From a virus, in the IMG/VR virus record IMGVR_UViG_3300049216_000601, positions 1-35,971 of that record: a DNA stretch of 35,971 nucleotides, one strand, 5' to 3'. The translations under genes and the position numbers were made by a program. The notes beneath the pieces are model-generated. The model saw only the letters and a program-made list of their open reading frames with translations, was not told where the DNA came from and did not search any database. Positions within the stretch are counted from its first letter, which is position 1. The number at the start of each line of letters is the position of its first letter. This document shows positions 15,467 through 24,200 of this stretch, piece by piece.

Positions 15467-15502
15467 CGCTTTTTGCTGTTCAATAGCGCCGATCCATTTA
15501 TC

Positions 15503-15602
15503 CCGCTCATCCCGGCGAAGGCCGGGACCCAGATCAAAGAGCGCTATCGCCTAAACGTTGGCTCCTTATGATCTGGATCCCGGCCTTCGCCGGGATGAGC
15601 GG
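15503..15602. repeat. near-perfect 34-bp inverted repeat (palindromic element)
   Basis: The arms 15503-15536 and 15569-15602 are reverse complements with one mismatch in 34 bases; their core is CATCCCGGCGAAGGCCGGGA. Weaker complementarity extends outward (CCATTT.. against ..GGAATGG). The arms also contain the internal palindrome CCCGGCGAAGGCCGGG. This wording is a very common dispersed intergenic palindrome of alphaproteobacterial chromosomes. It sits between the tail chaperone pair and the tape measure gene. Confidence 0.88.
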
Positions 15603-15673
15603 ATGGAATGGGTCAAGTTATGCGCCCATTGCTCTAGGCGGGCTCTCCAACACCAAAATACCGGGAGGCGCTC

Positions 15674-16660
15674 ATGTCGGACGATTCAGAACTCACCGTC
15701 AGCTTCCTCGCCGACACCTCCGACCTGGAGGCGGGCGCCGAGGCGGCCGCAGGGTTCGTAGACAGCTTCAACACGCACGTCTCAAACACCGCCTCGCTGG
15801 CCGATCAGCTCGCCTCGATTTCTGCGATGACCACGGCCTTCTATGTTCATATGGCCGCCACTGCGGCGGCGGCGAACCAGAAGGTAACCGCGGGCGCCAA
15901 AAACGCCGCCGATGATTACAGCCAGGTTTGGAAGAAAACCGTCACCAGCGTCGTCGATACCTTCGGCAACGGCCTGTTGGCCATGGCGCGCGGGACCGAG
16001 AGTTTTCACGCCGTCGGGCTGAAGGTGGCGGAATCGGTCGAGAACGTCTTCGTCAAGGCGATTGAACGCACCGTGGTCTCCCACGTGCTGGGAGAAACCG
16101 CCAAGTCGGCGGCGACCACAGCCGGGCAGGCGACCCAGACGGCGGCCACCTCGGCCGGCGTCGCACAGCGCACAGCGGCCGAACAAGCGGGGCAGTCGGA
16201 GAGCCTGGCTATGGACCTGACCGCGACCTTGAAGAAGATCACCAACGCGGCGGCTGCGGCTGCGGCCGCGGCTTTCCACGCCTTCGCCGATGTGCCGCTG
16301 GTTGGGCCGGCGCTGGGCGCGGCGGCGGCCGCGGCGACCTTTGTGGCGGTGGAGAGCTTCGGCGCGCTCGCCAGCGCTTCGGGCGGCTATGACATCGGCG
16401 ATGAGAACCCGTTGGTCCAGGCGCACGCGCGCGAAATGATCCTGCCGGCGTCTATCGCCGAGCCGTTGCGGGGGATGATCGCGGCGGGAGGCGCGAGCGG
16501 GTTAAGCGGTTCGGCCGGCCTCGGCGCTGCGGGCGCGGGCGGCGATACCCACAACTGGAACATCCAGGCGCTCGACAGCCGGAGTTTTGCGCGGACTTTG
16601 AACACCTCGGCTGGGCGAACGGCGGTGCGCGGGGCTGCGGCGGCGCATTTGAGGGGGTAG
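15674..16660 (+). CDS. tail tape measure protein (short)
   Basis: A 328-aa protein following GGGAGGCGC. It begins with a helical coil-like region, has a long Ala-rich helical centre (GETAKSAATTAGQATQTAAT through KKITNAAAAAAAAAF) with a small hydrophobic stretch VPLVGPALGAAAAAATFVAVESFG, and ends with the typical tape-measure tail signature GGYDIGDENPLVQAHAREMILPASIAEPLRGMI followed by a Gly/Ser/Ala-rich part. By the usual rule of about 0.15 nm per residue, this would specify a tail of roughly 50 nm, short for a siphovirus. It is followed by the non-phage insertion, but its own stop codon looks natural. Confidence 0.82.
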   Translation: MSDDSELTVSFLADTSDLEAGAEAAAGFVDSFNTHVSNTASLADQLASISAMTTAFYVHMAATAAAANQKVTAGAKNAADDYSQVWKKTVTSVVDTFGNGLLAMARGTESFHAVGLKVAESVENVFVKAIERTVVSHVLGETAKSAATTAGQATQTAATSAGVAQRTAAEQAGQSESLAMDLTATLKKITNAAAAAAAAAFHAFADVPLVGPALGAAAAAATFVAVESFGALASASGGYDIGDENPLVQAHAREMILPASIAEPLRGMIAAGGASGLSGSAGLGAAGAGGDTHNWNIQALDSRSFARTLNTSAGRTAVRGAAAAHLRG

Positions 16661-17048
16661 GGGAAACTTGAACGCCGAGCCGTGCCATCGTGCTCGGGCG
16701 GGTCAAGGGACGTTTCACTCTTCGCCCTTGACCCACCCTGTGCGCGACGGCTGACGGATGGGGTCGGGACGCCGAGCGTCCCTCATCCCGTTCGACCCCT
16801 CCAGAGGGGCCGAACACCGAGCTGTAGACTTTAGCAGCGCCCAATCCATTGATGGCGCTGAGGCTGGACCCTATCAAAATCTGAAAGCAACAGCCCTGTG
16901 TTCGACGCGCCGCAGGCCGTCGAACTTCATTACGGGACGCCCCGCGCCCAGACCCCTCCGGTCAGCCGCCGCGCGCAGGGCGGGTCAAGGGCTTCAGAGC
17001 GAAGCGTCCCTTGACGCGCCCGAGCACGGTGGCCCGAGCACGCCTAAA
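16661..17048. other. gene-free stretch filled by a long inverted-repeat element
   Basis: This 388-bp gap between the tape measure stop and the convergent M20 peptidase stop is nearly all taken up by the inverted repeat at 16685-17032. No believable gene was seen here; the open frames are shadows of the repeat. It may serve as a transcription barrier between the converging genes. Confidence 0.7.
16685..17032. repeat. ~350-bp MITE-like inverted repeat
   Basis: The outer arms (16685-16740, starting CCATCGTGCTCGGGCGGGTC, and 16976-17032, ending GCCCGAGCACGGTGG) are imperfect reverse complements of about 56 bp. Complementarity continues inward: 16741-16763 pairs with 16953-16975 (GACGGCTGACGGA against TCCGGTCAGCCGCCG). 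So most of the element can fold into one long hairpin. No transposase is present. It may be a non-autonomous element or a large chromosomal palindrome. No clear flanking target duplication was found by eye. Confidence 0.75.
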
Positions 17049-18467
17049 TCAATCCGACAACGCCGGGATCAAGCTCACGTAATACGTAATCGCCGGCTGC
17101 AAATTCGCGATCGGCGCGCGCTCGTTCAGGCCGTGGCTGAAATTGTCCGACGGCTTCATGAACATCGGCCCGGCGCCGTAGCTCGCCACGCCGTGATAGC
17201 GGAACCACATGCTGTCGCTGGCGCCCGACGCCATGGCGGGGAAGATCGGTACGCCGGGATAGGCCTTCCCAAGAGACTTTTCGACGGCGGCGATGAAATC
17301 TGGCCGCATCGGCGAGGCGGCGGTGGCGACTGAGCCTTCGGTCACATCCTTGAACGTCACGGCGGGCTCGGCGGCGACGCGCTGGAGCTCGGCCATGATG
17401 GCGGCCCGGGTGTGGCCGGGGAAGATGCGGCAGTTGATATTGGCCGAGGCGTGCTGGGGCAGGGCGTTCAGGGCATGGCCGCCGCCGATCATGGTGACAA
17501 CGCAGGTGGTGCCGATCTCGCCGACCACGGCCGGATCGGCTGTGATGGTCGCAATCGCTTGGGCGTCGGTCGGGTCTGCGACGAAGGCCTTCAGGGCCGC
17601 GCCGATCTTGGGGTCTTCATACTTGGCCGCCTGGCTGAGAGAGGCGCGCGTCAGGTCGCTCAGCTCGGGTTTGAACTGATAGTCGTGGATGCGCAGGAGC
17701 GCCGCAGCCAACTGATCGATGGCGTTGATCTTGCGCGGCTCGGACGAGTGGCCGCCAGGGTTGGAGACGCTGAGCTCGAAGTCCGCATAGGTCTTTTCCG
17801 CGCCCTGCCAGGTGAAGAACAGCGGCTTATTCGTCGTTTCGTCGAGCACACCGCCGCCGCCGTCGATGTTGAGCACGAGGTCTGCGTTGCTCAGCTTGTC
17901 GGCGATGATGGCGCTGGTCTTCATCGTCGTTTCTTCGTCGCCGGAGAACTCGATGATGATGTCGCGGCGGGGCTTATAGCCTTCGCGCTTCAGCTCGATC
18001 AGGGCGGCGATGGCGAGCGTTCCGTCGAACTTCATATCGCTGGCGCCGCGGCCGAACAGGTAGCCGTTTTCGACCACGGGGGTGAAGGGATCGCGCACCC
18101 AGTCCGACGGCTTGGCCTCGACCACGTCCATGTGGCCGGAGATCACCAGCGGCTTCAGCGAAGGATCGCTGCCGGGCCAGCGGGCGATCAGATAGGCGGT
18201 GTCGTCTACCGGCGTGATGGTGATGTCGTTGGCTGAAAACCCGCCCGCCACGAGCGCCGCCTTGTAAAGCTCCGCCACCTGGGGCGTCTGGTTGCCGGGG
18301 CCTTGCACAGACCGGAGCGCAATTGCTTTCTTGGCCAGATCGAGCGCCTGGGCCTGGGCCTCTTGGTAGGTCTGGCCTGCAGCTTGCACCACGCCGATTG
18401 AGGCGGCCAGTACGATGCTGCTGAGCAGCAGCGCGGCGGTCGCCGAACGGGTCTTCGCGGTCTTCAT
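17049..18467 (-). CDS. exported M20-family metallopeptidase (cargo)
   Basis: A 472-aa zinc-dependent peptidase/deacylase with an N-terminal signal peptide (MKTAKTRSATAALLLSSIVLAASIGVVQA). Family motifs are clear: VISGHMDVVEAKPSDW (first zinc His and catalytic Asp), GRGASDMKFDG (bridging Asp), IIEFSGDEET (catalytic/ligand Glu pair), a dimerisation-domain motif SNPGGHSSEPRKINAI, and a C-terminal ASGASDSMWFRYHGVASYGAGPMFM with NFSHGLNE carrying the last zinc His. All key residues are present, so it should be active in the periplasm. It is on the minus strand between the tape measure and DUF2460 genes, where phages normally have nothing, and so is an insertion of host-type DNA. Confidence 0.92.
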   Translation of the reverse strand: MKTAKTRSATAALLLSSIVLAASIGVVQAAGQTYQEAQAQALDLAKKAIALRSVQGPGNQTPQVAELYKAALVAGGFSANDITITPVDDTAYLIARWPGSDPSLKPLVISGHMDVVEAKPSDWVRDPFTPVVENGYLFGRGASDMKFDGTLAIAALIELKREGYKPRRDIIIEFSGDEETTMKTSAIIADKLSNADLVLNIDGGGGVLDETTNKPLFFTWQGAEKTYADFELSVSNPGGHSSEPRKINAIDQLAAALLRIHDYQFKPELSDLTRASLSQAAKYEDPKIGAALKAFVADPTDAQAIATITADPAVVGEIGTTCVVTMIGGGHALNALPQHASANINCRIFPGHTRAAIMAELQRVAAEPAVTFKDVTEGSVATAASPMRPDFIAAVEKSLGKAYPGVPIFPAMASGASDSMWFRYHGVASYGAGPMFMKPSDNFSHGLNERAPIANLQPAITYYVSLIPALSD

Positions 18468-18640
18468 ACGGTTTCACGTCCCTAAGAGCTTTATGCGTCG
18501 GTATCGCCTTTCCGCGAGGCTGCAAAGCGAAAGGCCGCGATTGGAAGAGGGCTTCACGCTGCTGTCGCGGTCTTGCGCTCGAGCTCGGAAAGGTTGACGA
18601 AGATTGGGGCGACTCCGGTCGGCTGGGGGAGAATCGGATC

Positions 18641-18850
18641 ATGCACCGGTTTGGGCTTGCCATCGCCGCTTTGGCCGCTTTGACGACCGCCTCGGCAGCG
18701 TGCGCCGCGCCGGTGTTGATGATCTCCATCGATGGTCTGCGCCCCGCCGACGTGCTGGAGGCGAAGGCTCGGGGGGTCGAGGTTCCTACACTCACGGCCA
18801 AGATCTTAGGCGTCGCCTTACCCTCGGCGCAGGCGGCGCCGCTGTTCTAG
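18641..18850 (+). pseudogene. truncated alkaline phosphatase/nucleotide pyrophosphatase-type phosphodiesterase, N-terminus only
   Basis: A 69-codon frame with a good start (GGGGGAGA upstream). It encodes a signal peptide (MHRFGLAIAALAALTTASAA, then CAAP) followed by VLMISIDGLRPADVLEAKARG and VEVPTL. That is the N-terminus of the type I phosphodiesterase/nucleotide pyrophosphatase family, with the metal-binding Asp of the SIDGLRP motif. Full proteins of this family run to about 400 residues; here similarity stops after VPTLTA and the frame closes shortly after. No remainder is seen before the DUF2460 gene at 19019. It lies divergent to the M20 gene and appears to be the broken end of the imported host segment. 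Confidence 0.75.
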
Positions 18851-19018
18851 GGCGCTCCGGACCGGCCTGAATGCGCTTGAGGCTGTCCCCCGAATCTCAT
18901 AGCGTTTCAGCCAGCGGTTGATTTTGCGTTCGAAGGCTTTTGCGCTTCGCGTCGCCGCTTAATCCCATTTTTCGATCCATCCGGCCCTCGCGCCGGGTTT
19001 TGCGTGTGGAGAGAAGTC

Positions 19019-19618
19019 ATGACCGTCTTTCCCACGCTGACCGGTATGTCGTTCACGGTGAACAAAGGCCCGTCGTGGAACACGCTCACCAAGCAGGCGG
19101 CTTCGGGCCGCCAAGTGCGCGTCAGCCTGCAATCCTCGCCGATCTGGAAATTCAAGCTGGCGTTTGAGTATCTGCGGGACCGGGCCGCGGCGACGTCGGA
19201 TGTCCAGAACCTCTGGGCCTTCTTCAACTCGGTCAACGGGCAGTTCAACCAGTTCTATTTCCTCGACCCCTATGAGAACGCCGTGCTGGATCACGGCATC
19301 GCGGTGGGCGACGGCGCTACCACATCGTTTCAGCTCACCCGCACGGTGGGGGCGGGGACCGGCTATCCCTGGATCGAGCCCGTCTATGGCGTCTCCGGCG
19401 CGCCCACCGTGTACGTCAATGGCGTCCCCACCGCGGCGACGCTCGGCGCTTACGGCGTGATCTCTTTCGCCACGCCCCCGGCCAACGGCGCGGCAATCTC
19501 CTGGTCGGGGACCTTCATGTTCCTCTGCCACTTCACCCAGGACGACCTGCAGCCGAGCCAGATGGTCAAGGGGCTTTGGAGCCTGGATGGGCTCGAGTTC
19601 GAAAGCCTCCTCCCATGA
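19019..19618 (+). CDS. DUF2460 family distal tail protein (GTA gp12-like)
   Basis: A 199-aa protein. ATG 19019 is preferred because GGAGAG lies just upstream; GTG 19004 is in frame. The family pattern is visible: FPTLTGMSFTVNKGPSWNTLTKQAASGRQVRVSL, then PIWKFKLAFEYLRD, LWAFFNSVNGQFNQFYFLDPYENAV, a beta insertion VYVNGVPTAATLGAYGVISFATPPANGAAISWSG and the ending MVKGLWSLDGLEFESLLP. In gene transfer agents and related phages this protein forms the distal tail ring between tube and hub. It starts the tail-tip block after the host-type insertion. Confidence 0.92.
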   Translation: MTVFPTLTGMSFTVNKGPSWNTLTKQAASGRQVRVSLQSSPIWKFKLAFEYLRDRAAATSDVQNLWAFFNSVNGQFNQFYFLDPYENAVLDHGIAVGDGATTSFQLTRTVGAGTGYPWIEPVYGVSGAPTVYVNGVPTAATLGAYGVISFATPPANGAAISWSGTFMFLCHFTQDDLQPSQMVKGLWSLDGLEFESLLP

Positions 19619-19658
19619 ACTCAAGCAGCGCGAAGCGCGGTAGCTCAGGAAAAATTTC

Positions 19659-20588
19659 ATGAAGGCCGCCACCACCACCCTCATAAACTTCCTAGAGAAC
19701 GCCACCACCTATGTGCGGGCCGATCTCTACACCTTCACCCTGAACGGCGGCGCGGTGCTGCGCTACACCTCGGCCAACGCCCCGGTCACCACCACGATCG
19801 CTGTCAACGGCGTCGTCCAGGGACCGTACACCTGGAACGTCGGGCCGCCGATCAGCGACGAGGGCGTGCAGTCCTCGCGCGGGGTCAACGCGGCGTCTGT
19901 CGATATCACCATCAACGGCGGTACGGGCGTGTGGACCGTCAACGGCGAAGACATCCTGGACTTCATCGACGGCTTCGGCCTGGACGGCGCCAGCGTCCGC
20001 ATCGACCGCGCCTGGGCGCCCGACTGGCCGACGATGTTCGGCTCTGGACCCGTAGGCACCCACTGCCGCTTCTCCGGCCTCTTCACCGAAGCCAAGGAAC
20101 TGGGCGAGACCCAGGCCGTGGTCACGGTGCAGGACCCCCGCTCGGTACTGCAAACCCCATACCCGGCCGAGGTGTATTCCACCTCCTGCCTCAATGTGTT
20201 CGGCGACGCCAATTGCAGCGTGAACGTGGCGGCCCTGACCCAGAACGGAACCGTCGTCAACGCCTCCAGCCAACTCGCCTTCAACACCAACCTGACCGTG
20301 GCGGATAACTATTTCACCCTGGGCGTGGTCACCTTCACCTCCGGCGAGAACGAAGGGATCAGCCGCTCGATCAAGTTCAACGCCGCGGCTGGCAACGGCG
20401 TGATGCTGACCGCGCCCTTGCCCGCGGAACCGGCGATTGGCGACACCTTCACCATCTCGCCGGGCTGCTCCCTGGCGCTCTCCAGCACCAGTCCCAACGG
20501 CTGTCAGCAATGGCAACCCTCGACCTGGGCGGAGCGGTTCCGCGGCCAGCCCTTCGTGCCGCCGCCGACGACGGGGCTGCCGACGTGA
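19659..20588 (+). CDS. DUF2163 family baseplate hub protein (GTA gp13-like)
   Basis: A 309-aa protein that begins MKAATTTLINFLENATTYVRADLYTF and shows the order of the family: an N-terminal beta domain with VVQGPYTWNVGPPISDEGVQSSRGVNAASVDITI, a central RFSGLFTEAKELGETQAVVTVQDPRSVL, and a C-terminal BR0599-type domain with Cys-containing motifs (STSCLNVFGDANCSVNV and SPGCSLALSSTSPNGCQQW). The clustered cysteines are a hallmark of the hub family and may bind a metal or iron-sulfur cluster. It ends with PTTGLPT and overlaps the next gene by 4 bp (GTGA). Confidence 0.92.
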   Translation: MKAATTTLINFLENATTYVRADLYTFTLNGGAVLRYTSANAPVTTTIAVNGVVQGPYTWNVGPPISDEGVQSSRGVNAASVDITINGGTGVWTVNGEDILDFIDGFGLDGASVRIDRAWAPDWPTMFGSGPVGTHCRFSGLFTEAKELGETQAVVTVQDPRSVLQTPYPAEVYSTSCLNVFGDANCSVNVAALTQNGTVVNASSQLAFNTNLTVADNYFTLGVVTFTSGENEGISRSIKFNAAAGNGVMLTAPLPAEPAIGDTFTISPGCSLALSSTSPNGCQQWQPSTWAERFRGQPFVPPPTTGLPT

Positions 20589-21214
20589 TCCGCCCTGATG
20601 TCGTCGCGGAGCTTTCCGCGCATCTGCGCGGCCCCTCCACCGCTTTCAGCGGTCCCCCTCCCCATGCTTCGCATAGGGAGGATGAAGACGCTGCGGTTTT
20701 CATCTCCCCTATCGAAGATGGGGGAGTACCGCGGAGCGGGGAGGGAGCCGCGCGGCAGCGCGGAACCGTCTCTATGAGCGAGGCGGAGCAGCGCCAAGCC
20801 GTCGCCGCCGAAGCGCGCACCTGGCTCGGCACGCCCTACGCTCACGCCCAGCGGCTCAAGGGCGTCGGCGCCGATTGCGCCGGCGTGCCGCTGGAGGTCT
20901 ACGCTGCGGTGGGCCTGATCCCGCCCACGGACGTCGGCCCCTACAGCAACCAGTGGCATCTCCACCGTTCGCGCGAGCGGTATCTGGAGTGGGTGGAGAA
21001 GTTCGGCCGCGAGATTGCGCGGGATCAAGCCGGGCAGGGGGATTTCCTGGTCTGGCGGTTTGGGCGCACCTATTCCCATGGGGGCATCCTCGTCGATGAC
21101 CGCCACGTGGTGCACGCCTACGCCCGTGTCGGCCGGGTGATCCTCGACAACAGCATGACCCAGGCCGAGCTGAAAAACAGCCCGGTCAAGGCTTTTACCT
21201 TTTGGGGCGCATAG
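20585..21214 (+). CDS. NlpC/P60-family tail peptidase (GTA gp14-like), with an in-frame repeat insertion
   Basis: A cell-wall peptidase at the tail tip that would cut peptidoglycan during entry. GTG 20585 overlaps the hub stop (GTGA) and starts MIRPDVVAE, the expected start of the family. The homology is then interrupted by about 60 residues of low-complexity sequence encoded by a palindromic repeat. It resumes at VAAEARTWLGTPYAHAQRLKGVGADCAG, with the catalytic Cys in GADCAG. GDFLVWRFGRTYSHGGILVDDRHVVHAY contains the catalytic His region (SHGG). An ATG at 20774 offers an alternative start giving a domain without the insertion. The catalytic residues are intact, so a shorter product could still function. 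Confidence 0.88.
   Translation: MIRPDVVAELSAHLRGPSTAFSGPPPHASHREDEDAAVFISPIEDGGVPRSGEGAARQRGTVSMSEAEQRQAVAAEARTWLGTPYAHAQRLKGVGADCAGVPLEVYAAVGLIPPTDVGPYSNQWHLHRSRERYLEWVEKFGREIARDQAGQGDFLVWRFGRTYSHGGILVDDRHVVHAYARVGRVILDNSMTQAELKNSPVKAFTFWGA
20612..20755. repeat. palindromic repeat inserted in the NlpC/P60 gene
   Basis: Outer arms 20626-20663 and 20720-20753 are imperfect reverse complements (GCGCGGCCCCTCC.. against ..GGAGGGAGCCGCGC). Internal hairpins include CCTCCCCATGCTTCGCATAG and ATCTCCCCTATCGAAGATGG. The style matches dispersed Caulobacterales intergenic palindromes, but here it lies within an open frame and the frame is maintained through it. Confidence 0.7.
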
Positions 21215-24200
21215 ATGGGTCCCGATAACGTCACCCACACCACCAAATACGACGGCATCATCGTTCAGTCGTCCTTGCTCGGCAACTCCATCCCTAAGGG
21301 GTGGGGGACGAACAAGGTCGGCTGCAACCTGATGGATTATCTGGACTTTTCCGCCAAACAGACGTCGAGCGGGAAGGGCGGGGCGAACCCTCAGTACACC
21401 TATAAGGCCACGCTTCTGCTCGGCATCGTGCAGGGGCCGATCTCAGGCGTCCGAACCATCTATAAGGACCAGGCCTACTTCACCGCGACCGCCTCGGGCT
21501 CCAAAGAGGTCAACGGGACCACCATCACCATCTCCAGCAAGTCGCCGGAGCAGGCGGCGGGGATTACGGAGATTTTCACTGGCGAGATCGGCCAGGCGCC
21601 TTGGACGTACCTGGATACGGACTCAGCCAGCCACGCCATCGGCTATTCCGGCATCTGTTACGCGGCGGCCTATCACTATCCGCTGGATACCTCGGCCACC
21701 TCGCCCAACCATAATTTCGAGGTGCAGTTCGCGCTCTACGCCACAATCGAGGGCGTGCAGAACGACGACGCCAACCCGGCGGATATCATCAATGACATGC
21801 TGCCCGACGTCCCGCGCTGGCCGGCGAACGCGATCGGCGATCTGACGACCTATTCCACCTATTGCCTCGCCCAGGGCCTGCTCTTGAGCCCAGTCGCCGA
21901 TAACGGGCGCCAAGCGTCCGATCTCCTGACCGAGATCATGACCTGCACCAATTCCGACGTGATCTGGTCGGACGGTCAGCTCCAGGTCGTGCCCTACGGC
22001 GACACGGCGATCACCAACAACGGCGTCACCTATACGCCCAACCTCACGCCGATCTATTCGCTGACCTGGGATGACATCATCCCGAGCAGCAAGGGCGAAG
22101 ACCCGATCCAGTGGGATCAGACCCGGACGCTGGAGGCCTACAACTACGTCCAGGTCAACTTCCTCGACCGCACCCTGCAATACGCCACCAACACGGCCAC
22201 GGCCGTGGATCAGGCCAATATCAACGAGTTCGGCGCGCGCCGCCAAAGCCCTCAGGAGTTCGATAGCGTCTGCCTGATGGCCACGGCCTCCACCATCGCC
22301 CAGCTGATGGTGCAGCGCTCGGCCAATGTGCGGCGCACCGCCCAGTTCACGGTCAGCGAACTGTTCGGCCTGCTCGATCCGATGGATCTGATCACGGTGC
22401 CGCTGCGCGACGGCGGAAACCGCCTGGTCCGGATCGTGGAGGCCAACGAGCAACAGGACGGCTCGATCCAGCTTCAGGTCGAGGAGATGCTGGTGGGCGC
22501 GGCGCACGCGGCGGAATACACCCGCCAGGACGGTTTAGGCGTCGCGGCCAACTTCAACGTCGATCCGGGCGACACCAACCCGCCGGCCATCATCAACCCG
22601 CCCTTGAGCCTAACCAACGGCGCAAATGAGGTGTGGATCGCCGCGTCCGGCGGCGACGACTGGGGCGGCTGCGTGGTCTGGGCGTCGTTCGACGGCGACA
22701 CTTACCAGAACGTCGCCACGATCGACCAGCCGGGGCGGTACGGCGTCACCACCACGGACTTCCCGGCCGGCGGCGGTGCGGCCGCCGCGGTCACCTATGG
22801 CGGCGCCGACGTCACCTATCAGGCCGCGGACGTTACCTATGGGGTTTCGACCGGCGGCGCCATTGGGACGGTGGACACCACCCAAACGCTGGGCGTCAGC
22901 CTGATCCCCAGCGGCGGAACGCTCACCGCCGGAAGTCAAGCCGACGCCGACGGTCAGGCGACCCTGTGCGCGGTCGGAACCGAGATTATCGCCTATAGCG
23001 CCGCGGTGCTGACGGCCGCGAACCAATACTCCCTTGGAACCTATATCCGGCGGGGCTTGGAAGGCACCACCATCGCCGATCAGCCGGCCGGGTCGCTGTT
23101 CATGCGGCTGGATAGCGCGGTGGTCGCCGTGCCCTACAACCAGGGCCAGGTCGGCTTGACCCTCTACATCAAGCTCCAGTCGTTCAACCTCTATGGCGGC
23201 GCCTATCAGGACCTGGATCTCTGCACGGCCTACGAGTTCACCGCCGAGCCCAATGGGACGAACGTCGAGGATGTGACCTGGACGGCGATTAGCGGCATTC
23301 CGGCGCTCCTCACCTCCTACGTCGCCAGCAACGGTACGGCGGTCAATACCGCCAACGTCGGCACGGCGAGCGCTGGCGACCTCGAGGTCATCCCCGCCCA
23401 GGTGCAGGCCGCCATCGACGACATCGAGGCCAACGCCACCAATATCGCCACCGCCATCCTGCAAGGGACCGCGCTGCAGGCCTATACCAACGCCGTCACG
23501 TCCCTGAACGGACAGCCCATAGGCGTAGTGCTCACCACCGGCCAAGCCAGCCAGGCCAACGCCAACGCCAGCTATGAGTCGAACTTCACCCTTCTGGGCG
23601 CCAAGAACGCGGCGGGTACGGCCTGGGTGTTCGACGGCGCGACGACCTATGTGGACGGAACCACAACGCTCGCCGACCACCTGAACTATGTGGAATCGGT
23701 CCTGGGCGACGGCTCCATCTCCATCGCGTCGATCCAGGAACAGACCACGGCGCTGGGCGGCAAGATCACCCTGTCGGTCAACGCCAACAACCAGGTCTCC
23801 GGCGTCGAGCTGGGCGTGGATGGGGCCAGCTCTTACTTCACGATCGTTTCTTCGGCGTTCCAGCTGGTCGATACCTCATCGGGGCAAACCCTGATCCCGC
23901 TGAGCTATGCCGATGGCGCTTGGACGTTCAACTCCAACGTCACAATCAACGGCAGCCTGATCGTGTCCGGGAGCGTGGGCACCGGCGCTATCGATCCGGG
24001 TTCGATCACCAACACCACCTACAGCGAGAGTACGGCGTCGGTCTCGCTGGGCAATGTCGGGTCGGCGGCGGTGCAGGTCGGGTCCCTGACCGTGACCACC
24101 TCGGGCGCACCGCTGACGGTCGACGTGCTGGTCCAGATCAACAACACCGACGGCTCGCACGACAACACGGCCACCCTCACCCTGGAGCGCGACGGGACGC

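Noticed and set aside
15130-15486. Third open frame over the tail chaperone region
   Set aside because: It is Arg-rich and motif-free; the frame with the conserved T-domain is a different one, ending at 15466.
15503-15602. Intrinsic terminator between tail chaperone and tape measure
   Set aside because: The inverted repeat is very strong but has a 32-bp spacer and no T-tract, so it is better described as a dispersed palindrome.
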